Assembly (NCBI GenBank): GCA_000733355.1
Contig: JNVV01000003.1
Location: 1,809,780-1,873,779 of the forward strand
DNA: 64,000 nt
Direction: 5' to 3'
From: Falciphora oryzae
Lineage: Eukaryota; Ascomycota; Sordariomycetes; Magnaporthales; Magnaporthaceae
Each line of letters begins with the position of its first letter. Position 1 is the stretch's first letter. The notes below the pieces were generated by a model, which was not told the DNA's origin, did not search any database, and saw nothing but the letters and a program-made list of their open reading frames with translations. Position numbers and translations under genes: made by a program. Shown here one piece after another: positions 1-11,279 of this stretch.

Positions 1-3000
1 CATGGCTGGAGAGGGTCCGGGAGACGACGGCGTCGCGGCCTGGACATCCAACCTAGGGGGTCTAAGCAGATCAAAGCGCGGCGACCGCCGACTAGGCGGC
101 CGGGCAACAGGCATGCGCGCGTCATCAACGTCATCCTGACCTGCCTGACCTCCCGACGACGACTGTGGACTGAAGGGTGGCATGACGTCGAGGAAGTGCT
201 TGGCTTCTCGCTTGAGCGTCCCCCGCCGTGTGGTCCCCGGGCGCATGGGCACGGGTTCTCTGTCGCGACCCCGGCTCGACTCGTCGTCGGTGACGTCCGT
301 GTCGGTGTTTGTGAACACCGCATCGTCGGCTCCGGACATATGGCCCGCGGCTGTCGCCTCTGCTCCTGAACCCGCGGCATCCTCTAGCGAGAATGGTTCT
401 TTCTTCCACAACAGCTCGCTGACCTTGGACACCCCCGATCGCAGGACGCTATCGATGCGCGGTGGCCCTTTGGCGAAAAACCCGCGCAAGCCTGATGACT
501 CCTCCGTGGTCATCTTGAGACTGGGGTGGCTCTTGTGCGACTTGTGGCTGTCGCCAGTCGTCTTGGACACGAGCTTGCGCACAGGCGACGGTATCCTCGC
601 CGGGGGAGACCGTCTGAGGCTATCGGGAGACAGACCTGAAGGCGGGGTCGAGTCCAGGATGGGAGGAGAGATGAGGCGTGAGTTTTTCTCGTGCTCGTCT
701 GGAGCCGAGGTTGCTATGTTTGGAGCGGCGCCTCCGTCGTCCCTATCATCCGGGTGGCCGCGTCCCCTGCTACGGTCGCGCAGCTTCTGTTTGACCCGGC
801 TGAAAGGATTGCGCGATGGCGATCCGGACCGGCTGGGGGCTGGAGATAGGTCCATGCCGATGGGCAGGACAAAGCCGCCGTCCCCAACGCGCGTGGGCCG
901 CAGATCCGGCGACGCCGGCTGTGACGAGTCGTAATCGAAAGAGAGCGCCCTGGGACGGCGCCCGAGGAAGGTAGGGACCTCGAGGCTTTCCCGCCCGGCA
1001 CCGGGGCTGGCCGGGGACCCAGGCCCGTTGGCAAATGTGTGGTGCGCACGATCCGACTCCCCAACTGCCTTCTTTAGTGCAGCGAGTGCAGTCATCTTCT
1101 CCTCGGCCACGGCAGGGCTATGGATTGATTCACGCGAGCCGACGCGGCTGTCTATACGGTTGAGAGGCACCGGCACCGAACCCCCTGCCCGCTCGGGCGT
1201 GATCCCAGTGGAAGTGCCCATCGGGAAAGGCTTCGATTTCAGCGTCATGTCCTCCTGGTCGAGGCTAGGACGGCCGGCAGCCTGGGCCAGTCTCTCACGA
1301 TTCTCCCTGGCAATCATCTCCAGCATCTGCTTTTCGAGCGCACCCTTGCCGTCGGCGGTGATAGTGCCTACGCGCACGATCCCACGCTTCTTGCGATCGC
1401 TATCCGAGTCGGACTCTTCCGAGATGGATCCCTTCCTGGGCCGCATAAAGTCGTGGGCCACGGTCCCTGCGAAGGAGCTGCTATGCCGGTGATGCCTGAG
1501 ATGGTGAAGTTTCTGGCGCGCCCGTTCTCTGGCGGTGCTGAGAACGTGCTCGTGGTCTCCCCCGTGAGATGGCTTCCGTTCGAGTTGCAGCGATGAGCGC
1601 TTTGGTGCTGCAGCACTTGTATCCTGGATGGCCTCCTGGATGGAGCTCGGCGCGACGAGCGCCGCGGCCGCCGTTCCGGCCAACAGCGCTCCGACAGTGT
1701 TGAGGTTATTGGAGGGGGATGGCAGTTGGAACGGCTCCGGGCTTTGCGGGAAGACACGCCTCCAGTTACGGTCCTCGACGCACTTCTTATTATCGTCCTG
1801 CTCGAGCCAGTAGACGTCGGCGACCAGGTCTGCCGGGTTGATGAGCCAGTCGACTCGTGGCCTCTTGGGTTTCGTCGTAATAAGCGCCGAGTTCCTAGAA
1901 GGGTTCCCGGGGGGCGGCGAGCCGAGGGCAGTTGCAGGCTCAGCCGGGGCAAACGGTGGCAAAGCGTTCGCGCCGATAGTTCTATTCTGCCCCGTAGCTG
2001 TCCAGTGTGCGACATGGTCGACCCAGTCGGTGACGTTCGCAACATCACCAAAGCCTTGCCCATCGCCATCGATGGCCCGCCGCTCCCGGGCCCGTACCTT
2101 GCGGTTCCGGATGTATTGCAACGGGTTATACTCGCGGCCCAGCTTGACCATCAGCTCGGCGCCGGCGTAGGCGGCCGGGTTTGATAGGCCTGGGGTGGGC
2201 GACCCCGGGCCGCTACCGGCCGTGCCTGTCCGAGAGAACTCGGGCTTTAGAGGCGGGACAAGGTCGAGCAAACGCCTGTGCTGAGCAAGCAGCTCAAGGT
2301 AGTCCTTAGCCTTTTGGGCCCTGGCCAGTGTCGACTGTGAAAAGTGGTACCGATACCCATTGCCAGCGCTGGCGTTTATCTCGGCAAGGTCGAAGCCCGG
2401 ATGCAGTGGACTGGAAACCCGCTGCTGGCCGGCCGATGCGATCCTGCCGGGTATTGGGGATATGTTGCGGGAGGACCTTCGTTGCTGGTGAAGGTGCTGC
2501 CGCAGACCGGCTCCCAGTTTTGATGCACCCCCGTCGGACGGCACCGGGGCGAGCTTTGGTGGTGCCAGTGGCTGTGAAACATTGCGCCTGGCGGCAAGGC
2601 GCCTCGATTCGCTGAGGCTCAAGGCCATATTCACGATCTGTGTGGAATCCAAGTCTAGGGAAGAGGAGGGTCGGGCGGGGACGGAAGTAGATGGGGCGGA
2701 GGAGGATGTGCCAGGGGCCGGGCCGACTTGTGTTTGTTGAATATGACGCTGTGCGTAATCCTCGTATGCTATGGGGGGACCGCCGTAGCTGGCGGGCCTG
2801 GCTGCTGCTTGCGCCGCCGGGGGCAGTCTCGCGACGGTGTCGTGGCCATGCAATCTCAGGGGCCTCGGTACTGGAACCTCGGCGGAAAAGCTGTTGCTGC
2901 CGCCATCTGACTGCAGCAAAGAGGGCGCATTCTGTGGGGAGATTGGGTTTGCGGGAGGGCTTGTATACAGCGTTGTGTCGGGCGCGGCTGGTATTGGTGT

Positions 3001-3714
3001 CGGTGTGAGACTGTGCCGAGTCTTGGATAGAACCCCAGCCTCGCTGAGGTTCTGTCTTCTCCTCCGGCTTCCCAGTTCGCTGGTGCTGCTGCCGCTGGCA
3101 GCTCCATGCTGGGCGGGGGCCAAGCTGTCGAACAGGCCGCCGGACAGGAGGAAGCCGCCGCTGGATCTGTTCTTACGGGAGCGTAGACCGGCGTTGCCAT
3201 CCCCGCCGCCAACCCGAGACGTGCTCAGACTGGGACCAGTAGCGGCAGGGCCACCAGAGAGACCAACGCCATCGCCGCGCTGGCGATGACGCGGCCCGGC
3301 GGACAGGGGCTGGAGGTTGTCTGTGGAACGCTCAGTGGGAGTCGAGTGGTCGGTCATGGATGGGAATCGGGGGTCGAAGGAGGAGCTCGTGGGCGACGGC
3401 GACGTGGCCGTCGTCGCGGTGGGCGGAGCTCGGACAGGGGCGGGCAGGTCGGTTCGGAGGAAGTTCAGGACGTTTGCGTCGCTGCTGGCGCTGCTGGTGT
3501 TGGTGCTGCTGCTCGTGGCTGGGCGGGTCGGCGGAGGAAGCCTGCTGCTGGGTGTGTTCAGGCTCGCAGCATGGCTGTGGGTGTCGTGGGTGCTGCCGCT
3601 GGGATCGCGGCTGGTCGGGAAGTCGTAGGAATTGTTGAGCAGTTGCGGGCGATGCTCCTGGTGATGCCGACGGTGGGGACGAGTTTGATGATGGCCGGCA
3701 TCGCGCTCCGTCAT
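1..3714 (-). CDS. Large low-complexity conserved fungal protein, 5' part (runs off left edge)
   Basis: One reading frame with no stop runs from an ATG at 3714 to the window edge, giving at least 1238 codons without an intron. An in-frame TAA lies about 60 bases upstream, so the ATG at 3714 is the first possible Met; a second in-frame ATG is at 3357. The first 350 residues are rich in Ser, Thr, Pro and His. More ordered blocks follow: one containing QIVNMALSLSESRR (near 2600-2640), one containing FDLAEINASAG and AKDYLELLAQHRR (about 2280-2400), and YNPLQYIRNRKVRARERR (near 2090-2130). The rest is Ser/Arg/Pro-rich with a short block RGFFAKGPPRIDSVLRSGVSK (around 430-500). No enzyme motif, membrane segment or signal peptide is visible. 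These blocks look like those of a conserved ascomycete family, but I cannot name it. The open frame and amino-acid-like composition make a real gene very likely; the function is unknown. Confidence 0.8.
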   Translation of the reverse strand, partial: MTERDAGHHQTRPHRRHHQEHRPQLLNNSYDFPTSRDPSGSTHDTHSHAASLNTPSSRLPPPTRPATSSSTNTSSASSDANVLNFLRTDLPAPVRAPPTATTATSPSPTSSSFDPRFPSMTDHSTPTERSTDNLQPLSAGPRHRQRGDGVGLSGGPAATGPSLSTSRVGGGDGNAGLRSRKNRSSGGFLLSGGLFDSLAPAQHGAASGSSTSELGSRRRRQNLSEAGVLSKTRHSLTPTPIPAAPDTTLYTSPPANPISPQNAPSLLQSDGGSNSFSAEVPVPRPLRLHGHDTVARLPPAAQAAARPASYGGPPIAYEDYAQRHIQQTQVGPAPGTSSSAPSTSVPARPSSSLDLDSTQIVNMALSLSESRRLAARRNVSQPLAPPKLAPVPSDGGASKLGAGLRQHLHQQRRSSRNISPIPGRIASAGQQRVSSPLHPGFDLAEINASAGNGYRYHFSQSTLARAQKAKDYLELLAQHRRLLDLVPPLKPEFSRTGTAGSGPGSPTPGLSNPAAYAGAELMVKLGREYNPLQYIRNRKVRARERRAIDGDGQGFGDVANVTDWVDHVAHWTATGQNRTIGANALPPFAPAEPATALGSPPPGNPSRNSALITTKPKRPRVDWLINPADLVADVYWLEQDDNKKCVEDRNWRRVFPQSPEPFQLPSPSNNLNTVGALLAGTAAAALVAPSSIQEAIQDTSAAAPKRSSLQLERKPSHGGDHEHVLSTARERARQKLHHLRHHRHSSSFAGTVAHDFMRPRKGSISEESDSDSDRKKRGIVRVGTITADGKGALEKQMLEMIARENRERLAQAAGRPSLDQEDMTLKSKPFPMGTSTGITPERAGGSVPVPLNRIDSRVGSRESIHSPAVAEEKMTALAALKKAVGESDRAHHTFANGPGSPASPGAGRESLEVPTFLGRRPRALSFDYDSSQPASPDLRPTRVGDGGFVLPIGMDLSPAPSRSGSPSRNPFSRVKQKLRDRSRGRGHPDDRDDGGAAPNIATSAPDEHEKNSRLISPPILDSTPPSGLSPDSLRRSPPARIPSPVRKLVSKTTGDSHKSHKSHPSLKMTTEESSGLRGFFAKGPPRIDSVLRSGVSKVSELLWKKEPFSLEDAAGSGAEATAAGHMSGADDAVFTNTDTDVTDDESSRGRDREPVPMRPGTTRRGTLKREAKHFLDVMPPFSPQSSSGGQAGQDDVDDARMPVARPPSRRSPRFDLLRPPRLDVQAATPSSPGPSPAM

Positions 3715-6700
3715 TGCGCGATTCAGGGCTCGATGAATCGAGGCGGCGGCAGCGGCCAGGCGGGCAGTTTAGGGAAGCCTTGCCGACTCGTATCACATGT
3801 CAGGCATTGATTGCTGTCGACGCCATCAACCGACGATTGAAGCGCGCGACCGCAGAAGGGACCAAAATGCAGAAGCGCTGGACCAGAGCGGCTGAGAATC
3901 GACACCGCCCGACGATCGGAAAACAGCAGAAAAAGTGTTGGGCACCCGGTGGCATCCACAACCAAGGAAGATCCCGGCCGTGCTCTTTTTTTGGCTTCTG
4001 GAATTTAGCGAAGGGACAATCAAGCCAAAGCTTTGCTCTTGTCGCCACCAAAAGCCGACTCTTCGGATCTTGGAAAGCTGCAGAGTGCAAAGCCCGAACT
4101 CTGGACGGCCAACAAGCTGAAGCTGGACTTTTTCCTCTATTCGAGCGGCGCGAAGAACTGATTGTCGATTTTCCTTTTTCTTTTATTTCGAACCAGAGAC
4201 CGCGCCTATCCGACGTGTCGCAGCGCGCTGGCACAGCCGTCAGGTGATCAGTAGTGCTGTGCCCCCGGCAGTCGCCCTCAATGTTATCTGCACTTGAGGC
4301 CGGAGCCCCGGCAGATGGGCGGCCAGCGGGGAGACGGGGCCAAGCCTAACGGCTGCCGGACCGCACCCCGTGAGACCTGCCCGTCAGCAGGACAAGACGG
4401 GCGGGTTTGGTGCTCGACATGTGAATTTCCAGTCTGGTGTTCGACTCCCGGCAAGCACGAACTGCTAGGCTCCATTCCAGCTGGCTGCGGAGCTGACGCA
4501 AACCGCATGATTTGTGTCGGCGCGCCATGCATGTTCCCTGAGCCGCGGTCCTGGAATTCCGGCTGAAGTGAATGAGCCCAGCTGAGGCGATGGATGCGCT
4601 GGCCCAGATTCCAATTGCGGTGAGACCACACCAGGTCGGACCTGCGTCTTGTGCTTCCGGCTCCTGCTCGATATGCAGCGAACCGTTGTCTGCGTGTAAC
4701 GGCGAGCGTGCGGTCGGTGTGCCACTTCAGCATCTTCAAGCTAACAAACTCACAACGGAGGAGTACATCGAACCATGAAAAATCCAACCACCTCCACCAG
4801 CATTATCTCGAGATGCATCGCTTCCCGTCCGTCGATGCGACCATGACTTCCCGCTGCTCTCCACCTACATCAATACCACCTGCAGTCCACACTGGCGCAC
4901 ACTCCGCATTCACCTGCCAGGGGAATCCCGACCTACCCCAATCACCAAGCGGGAGAAATCGGGCGAGCGACGGCAAGGGTTGAGAGAATCACACCAGACT
5001 CGGTAGCGTTGGGTCCGTCTGTCGACTCTCACTCTTCTAGGGAGAGCGTCCCTCCCTCGTCGAGCTGTTCCATGCCCCATCCAGATAAAGACACAGCAAA
5101 CAGGCCGTGGTCGTCTCAGAAAAACGTCATGGATGATGGCCTTTCTCCACCCTCAGCCCCCAAGCCGACTTCTGGCCATGCTTATCTTCAAGTCCCATCA
5201 GAGTTCCCACTCCTTGAAGATGCCATGAAACCCAACGTCGTATGGAGACATCTTTCTTTTCTTTTTCTGTCGCCAACCTTGATTCCCAGCCTCCGTCATC
5301 TGATACGACACCTTAGGTAACGCTGCATATGGCAGGGCTATCGTCTTCCATGCCGCCTTTTGCAGTCTCGAATAACCCCCTGTCCAACCGAAAACTCCGA
5401 TTTGCAAGCGCAATAGCACGCTCCTTTTCTCCAGCCGTACCGCGTATTTCAAAAGCCCGTGCCCGAGAGCTCATGTTGACGCAACACGTGGCGATGCCTT
5501 TCATGCCCTTTGCCCCCGTCGCTCGCAGTGCCTGCTTTCTCTTCTCCTCTTTAACTCAGCCCTGCTACAGTAACGCCCGCACACGATGCATCTGCTGACG
5601 TCGGGGGCGTTCTGGAAATTATGTTTTCATGCTTTCCGCGTTGAAGCAGCAGCCGACGGCCATGCCCGGCTCGGACTTGTCCTGCAGTGACGGCCGGCCG
5701 GAGTATCCGATCCAGTGATCGTCTGCAACCTTCTGCCAATTTCTCTGCAATACATGCAAGCAGGCAAGCCAGCTCGGCCCAGCCTCCTTGATACAGCCTA
5801 GTTCGGGTCTGGAGGCTTGGCTGGGAGGCTGGATTGTGAGGCCTCGCTTAGAGGATACCGTCTTCATCCTCGACAGAGTTGCATCGCGTAGGGCTGGCAT
5901 GCCGAAATTGACCAGTCAGGTCAATTTGGAACGTCAAGCCGCCGCACACACTGCCAGTGGCTGCTCACGACGGCGACGCAAAGTTTCAATATTTCCATCT
6001 TCTCTTTTCATCCTGTTCCCGTCTCAGAAAGAGATCAACACCCCGTAGCTCGTGTGTTCGTGTCGTCGTCTCGCCCCTGGCTTCAGCGCTGTCTCTCATT
6101 TTCCACGTTTGCATCTCTGCAGTAGCGCGGTGCTATTTTAAGCCAGAAACGGCCTCCAAGGGGACAACAGCTCGAAGCGATTCGACGGCAAGTGCAGACG
6201 TGCCGTTGCGCCAGCTGTGGCGATGTCGATGATGTCGGTCAATGCGTGGCTGGTGGGCGATGATGTCGATCGCGTCCTCTGCAGACTTTGCCCAGGTAGG
6301 CAATCAGAGCGACTGCCCCTGGTCCGCTGCGAAGTCGCCAGCAGAAAAATGTCTCCTGTTCCTGATTTTGGATGCAACCCTGTGTCGCGGCGGAACCTCA
6401 TTTGTTGAGCCTCTCGTCCCTCATCGAGGCGCCTAGTTTTGTCATTCTGGCCCGCCCGCTCATCGAGCTTCTATGACCTAGCCATATCGGGCAGCCCCTG
6501 ACGTATATCAGATCGGGCGAGGCTCCTGTGTGGGGTTAAACGGCGTGCCGATTCCCACGGCCGTTTGTCCATGGAACCATGCGTATCGAGCCAGCGGTTC
6601 GGTTACTGCTGTTTTGTGGCTTCTGCCGCCCTGGCATTGTGCGTGTGCGTGCACCGAGACTGTTCTCTCCGGCAAGCGCTCCCCGCTGCGTGGCGGTGGG

Positions 6701-7501
6701 TTCTCTCGACCTCCTTGTTCTAGACACTGCGAGGCCAAGCTCCCTTCCCATCTCCCTCCAGTCTCCCTCCAGTCTCCCTCCCCTTTCTTGCAGTAGGGAA
6801 TCGGTGTACCTCTGGCCAACTGTCGACGTACGTCTTGGCTGTTTATTGACCTGTTTCTCTTGCCCGAAGGTGGTCTCGCCGGTGACGGCGGTGCCCAGGG
6901 TTCCACCCTCCTCCATGCCCTCGACAATTCTTGGAATTGGCTCATGTCACATCCATACTTGACGACGCTCTTCGCCGTGCTGCATCGGCTGCAGAAAGAA
7001 GTGAACAAGCGTTAGCTATGGAGCCGTGATCGTCAATATGCCAATGACGGGACTCGGCCGCACCTCCGTGCTCCATCCTCCCGAGGCAATGCACCACCAG
7101 CCACCCCCGGTCTCTCGCCCCTTGTTCATTCTTCCATGCTTGTCGGTCACTGCAGGTGCTCCGGTTCAGCCGCTGTAACGACACCGCACTCTTGTCAAAA
7201 CAAAGTTGCCTTACTGGATGAAGAATCGATGACGATCGTCCCCTCGTTAACATGTGCTTTTATCGACTGGGGTCTCGGCCTCGACACGCTAACGGGAACG
7301 GAGAGGACGTGACGATCGCCGGCCTCCCTGCTCCCACCTCCACTGTTTTTCTCTCCCTCAGGCAGCGCCAGGGGCTGGCGTTGGTTGTACCTGTCCTGAA
7401 GCGATGGCGGTAGTGACGTTCTGAATGCAACGTCCAAGAACGCGTTGACACATCGTACCATTCCATTAGCCTCATTGAGAACTCTTTGCACCTCCCATAA
7501 T
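3715..7501. other. Gene-poor intergenic stretch
   Basis: Only short overlapping frames with random-looking composition occur here, on both strands, and none shows a recognisable domain, signal peptide or exon-like junction. A short pyrimidine repeat (CTCCCTCCAGT repeated) lies at about 6760-6784. The left part probably carries the promoter of the leftward gene at 3714, and the right part lies upstream of the hydrophobin. I see no tRNA and no transposon ends. Confidence 0.5.
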
Positions 7502-7825
7502 NNNNNNNNNNNNNNNNNNNNNNNNNNNNNNNNNNNNNNNNNNNNNNNNNNNNNNNNNNNNNNNNNNNNNNNNNNNNNNNNNNNNNNNNNNNNNNNNNNN
7601 NNNNNNNNNNNNNNNNNNNNNNNNNNNNNNNNNNNNNNNNNNNNNNNNNNNNNNNNNNNNNNNNNNNNNNNNNNNNNNNNNNNNNNNNNNNNNNNNNNNN
7701 NNNNNNNNNNNNNNNNNNNNNNNNNNNNNNNNNNNNNNNNNNNNNNNNNNNNNNNNNNNNNNNNNNNNNNNNNNNNNNNNNNNNNNNNNNNNNNNNNNNN
7801 NNNNNNNNNNNNNNNNNNNNNNNNN
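7502..7825. other. Assembly gap (324 N)
   Basis: An unbroken run of N. The true length and content are unknown. It lies about 350 bases upstream of the hydrophobin start, so part of that gene's promoter may be missing. Confidence 0.99.
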
Positions 7826-7974
7826 TGCTCGGGAGAGATAGCGAGGAGGCAAGGAGAGGATCCCAAGGAAGGCAGTTGTGATGCTCATCACAGTACGACG
7901 ATGCCAATCACATCTACGCATGTAAGTGCTTGCTTCCCATGATCGTTCTCTCCATCTATGTGCTCCTCCCCGTG

Positions 7975-7980
7975 TATAAA
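7975..7980 (+). promoter_or_regulatory. TATA box of the hydrophobin gene
   Basis: TATAAA lies 193 bases before the hydrophobin ATG. It is followed by a pyrimidine-rich leader (many CT and CC steps) and an A-rich CAAA context right before the ATG. This arrangement is typical of strongly expressed fungal secreted-protein genes. The assignment is by position and motif only. Confidence 0.55.
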
Positions 7981-8172
7981 TGCATAAGGCTCGTCCCGTC
8001 CACTCCGGATCGAAAAAAGAGTCTTTGTTCTCTATCCACCCAGTACAGCCAAGCCAGCCCCCTTTACCTTCGCTCAACCCGATCCACAAAGGTCCTTCGC
8101 TTTCTCGCGACTCCTTAATAACCCCCCAGTCCGCCTCCTACCTACAAAAAAAGAAAAGCCCCAACCGCCAAA

Positions 8173-8652
8173 ATGCAGTCCACCGCTGTCATCGCCACCC
8201 TCTTCGCGGCCGCCGGCGCCGTCGCCCTCCCCGCCGAGGTCGTCGAGCGCCAGATGCCCTACGTGCCCTGCTCCGGCCTGTACGGCAGCGCCCAGTGCTG
8301 CGCGACCGACGTCCTCGGCGTTGTCAACCTGGACTGCGGCACCCGTGCGTCATTATATTCGCCATTGTTGTGGAGAATTGGAAATCGGGGATCCCTATGC
8401 GCTAACCCATCATGATTATCGATCGATAGCCCCGTCTACCCCCACCGACGGCACCAACTTCAGTGCCATCTGCGCCGAGATCGGCCAGCGTGCCCGCTGC
8501 TGCGTCCTCCCCATTGTAAGTTCCTGATCATCAACCATTATCAAAAACGGCCTCTACCGTGGAGAATGATAAAAGTGCCTAACGTTGTTCCTTCACCCAC
8601 ACAGCTGGACCAGGGTGTTCTGTGCAACACCCCCTCCGGTGTCCAGGACTAA
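8173..8652 (+). CDS. Class II hydrophobin (secreted, small, cysteine-rich)
   Basis: The model has three exons: 8173-8344, 8430-8515 and 8605-8652, with introns beginning GTGCGT and GTAAGT and ending in AG. They join in frame to a 101-residue protein. Residues 1 to about 18 form an Ala-rich signal peptide, followed by a short propeptide ending near VVERQ. The mature part holds eight cysteines in the hydrophobin order C-CC-C-C-CC-C. Spacings are 8, 11, 16, 8 and 10 residues, which is the tight class II pattern; LDCGTPPSTP and CCVLPI are typical class II blocks. Class II hydrophobins self-assemble at air-water interfaces and coat hyphae and spores. Two introns at these places are usual for the class. 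The start fits a TATA box 193 bases upstream. No neighbour suggests a specialised role. Confidence 0.96.
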
Positions 8653-9484
8653 ATAGGAGCAACCCCAGTCAACATGTTCCCGCCGTAATACCAGGACCAT
8701 TTGTACAGAGTTTTCTTTTGTTGTAGTATGTATCGTCGAGCGATAATGGGTGGAAGGGAAGGGTTTGCATGGCTAGCTTCACACTCGATCGGCAGGACTT
8801 CGTGTCCTGCTGAAGCAATTTAGAAGCTATGATACCAGGGTTTCTTATACCGTATAGGTGACAAGTGACGTGACCAACTGCATACACGCTCCGTGCCGTG
8901 CGCCTGCTGAAAAGCTCTACATTGAAGTTGTCTCGTTTTGTACGAGAGGCCCCCGCCAAAGCACGTTTAACCCGGATATATCTATGCGCGACCTCGAAGC
9001 ACCTCCAATACCAAATTCCTCTTATTTTCTTTCGAACCTTGGTCTTCGAGCCGACGGAGGGACGAGCAAATAACAGATTCCATAAATCTTGAGCGTATGA
9101 TGCCTATTCGCGCGACTGTTCACATGGAGCTCTGGTATCTTGTCTTTAGAAAATCGAGCGCAATCATGGTATCAAACGGTTTAGACTTCTAGGGTCTATC
9201 GACCTACCTCTAGCGGTACCCAACAATAGGCTGGGGGAATAAAGCGACCCACCAAAGCCCTGGATCAATATATCAAAAGAGACAAAAACAACAAGAAAAG
9301 GTAAATGGTCTCGCTGTCCCCGACATGTAATCTGGTGTGCCGAGGATAGGCCGCAAAGTCAATACTTCCAGAACGCCGTCTGCCCCGGACAACCAGAAGA
9401 AAGATGCTTAAAGGCGAAAAGGACACATCGCCCATAAAACACAAACGCCTCTCCACCCAAAATCCGGACATAGCCCAAAGAATC
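8653..9484. other. Intergenic, convergent 3' regions
   Basis: This lies between the rightward hydrophobin and the leftward UPF0183 gene, so it should hold both 3' UTRs and terminators. No frame here looks coding. Confidence 0.5.
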
Positions 9485-11279
9485 TCAGAATACTGTCACT
9501 GCACTCACAAACCCGCTGCGTAGAACCTCGAATACCAGACCCGGGAATCCGTATAGCGTCGTCGTCGAGTTCTCGCCCTCAACACCATCGTTGCCCATCT
9601 TCCTACTGCCGCTCCTGCCACCCATGCCCACACTGTCGCCCTCCCAACCCCCCAGGAGCTCAATGCTGCTCCCAGGGCTGTCGCCCCACCCGCGGTTGAG
9701 GACCATGCCGCGCTGCCGCTGCCTCGCGTCTGCCTCGGAGGCGTACGCCGGCCGCCACTCCTCGCGCAGACGTTCCTCCGTCTCAGGAAAGGGCGTCTCT
9801 GAGTCTACAGCACTGGCCTCCTCGTAATCGAGGTAGGCTATCTCCCACCTACAGCGCCTGTGGCGGTTGAAAGGGTAGGAGCCCGGCACATTGCCATGTA
9901 GAATCATTTTGGTGGCCACGAGCCGGTCTGCTGACTCTGACGGTAGGGTCTTGTCCCGAGGCGCGTGGTTCAGATTCTGGTCATCCCCCCCGTGCTGCGA
10001 CAATGAAGGAGGAGGCCGCGATGGTGCAACCGGTGTCGAAACGAGTATGTCAAAGCCGAGGTAGAAGTAGTTGTAGAAGCACTCGCCCGCGACATTGCCC
10101 GCAAAGTCGTCCTCGACTGCCTCGCCATTAGAGTCGTCATCGTCATCGTCTGAGGCCGTGTTGGCCGAGAGATCTGTATCAGTCAGATCATCACGGCCTC
10201 CCAGGCTTCCCGGCTTGAGATCCCCAGCGGCTGCTGTTTCCGGGCGCGTTCGGCTGCTGCTTGCTGTTCGGACGCGGTGGATGTACATGCGTTGATCATT
10301 CTTGCGGTATATGGCATCGGGAGGGCCCAGCTCAGCCACTAAATCCTGTGCGCTTGTCTCGCCCAGAGCGATCCAGGTTGAAGGCGTGGAGGGTCCAAGG
10401 GATGTAGGGGCTGATGAGCCTGAGGCGTTGTGCGTTGCACTGGTTGTTGAGTCCCATTTGCGGATGAGCTGAAGTTTACCGCCGCCGTGGATTCGGACTA
10501 GTGCCACCTCATCGGGGCTTGTGCTGTCCTTCGCACTCTTGGTCAGAGGAGCGAAGGTCTTGAGGCTTGGGAGGGGGTCGGTCCAGAGGGTATCGCGTGC
10601 CTGGGCCCACGAGTCGCCACTGAAGACTGCCATCGAGGTAGCTGTCTGAGTTCCATTGTGCGAAAGCAGTGACATGAGGTCCTTGCTTGGCGAGTATGCC
10701 GAGCGAGGCATGGGAAATGTGAAGGCGACACCCGGATAAGACAGCACGTAGGTGCCTTCCTCCTTATTGTCGCCACCGCCAACAAACTCGCCGTCGTAAG
10801 TCGGGCCCAGGAAACGGTTGTAGATGTGCTTGAACGTGGGGCCAGCCGCGGCGGCATCGGTCGACGAAATTGCTGAGCTGTTGGCAGCCGGGCGCACAAG
10901 GTCTCGTTCGTTGTTGGACTCCTTGAGGGTGATGTGGTTTTTGGTGAAGTCGACCACTTCGACCAGGCGCAGCCTCTGTTCGGGGCCGTCAAAGCGGAGG
11001 CGGATGCCATTTGAAGGAAGGTTGACGATGACGGGCTCTTTGATTGGTTCGTTTGGGGAGTAGATCAGATCCAGTTTGGGGAAGCGCTGTGGCTCAGCCT
11101 TTAGACGGGTGAGGATGTCGTGAAGTGAGGCGCCGAGGACTGTCAAGCGCATGAACAGATTCAGTAGTCAGCGGCCATGATCACCCGGTCCGTAGGTAGG
11201 AAGCGGGGGTTGTGGGAGCAAACAGACCTAAGAATCCCAAGGCCTGGCCAGGATACAGCTGAGCCGAGAAGAGCGACAT
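9485..11279 (-). CDS. UPF0183 (PHAF1/C16orf70-like) family protein
   Basis: Exon 1 runs from the ATG at 11279 to 11228 and exon 2 from 11139 to 9485. The intron begins GTCTGT and ends GACAG with a CTGAC branch site. The joined 568-residue protein starts MSLFSAQLYPGQALGFLVLGASLHDIL, the expected N-terminus of the family; the downstream ATG at 11152 is only intron read-through. The block GIRLRFDGPEQRLRLVEVVDF (about residues 60-85) is the family signature. PTYDGEFVGGG and YPGVAFTFP are further conserved stretches. Two disordered insertions are visible, one Ser/Thr-rich (about 290-330) and one acidic (DTASDDDDDDSN-like, about 325-345). The human member associates with phagophores in autophagy; a role in membrane traffic or autophagy here is inference. 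It is divergently arranged with kinesin-5. Confidence 0.9.

Noticed and set aside
182..934. Open frame of 250 codons on the + strand
   Set aside because: Antisense shadow of the large minus-strand protein, whose frame is continuous through this stretch.
4370..4460. GTTCGACTCC motif as a tRNA B box
   Set aside because: No matching A box and no pairing arms at the right distances could be found.
11140..11152. ATG at 11152 as the UPF0183 start
   Set aside because: It lies in the intron. The spliced N-terminus from 11279 matches the family.
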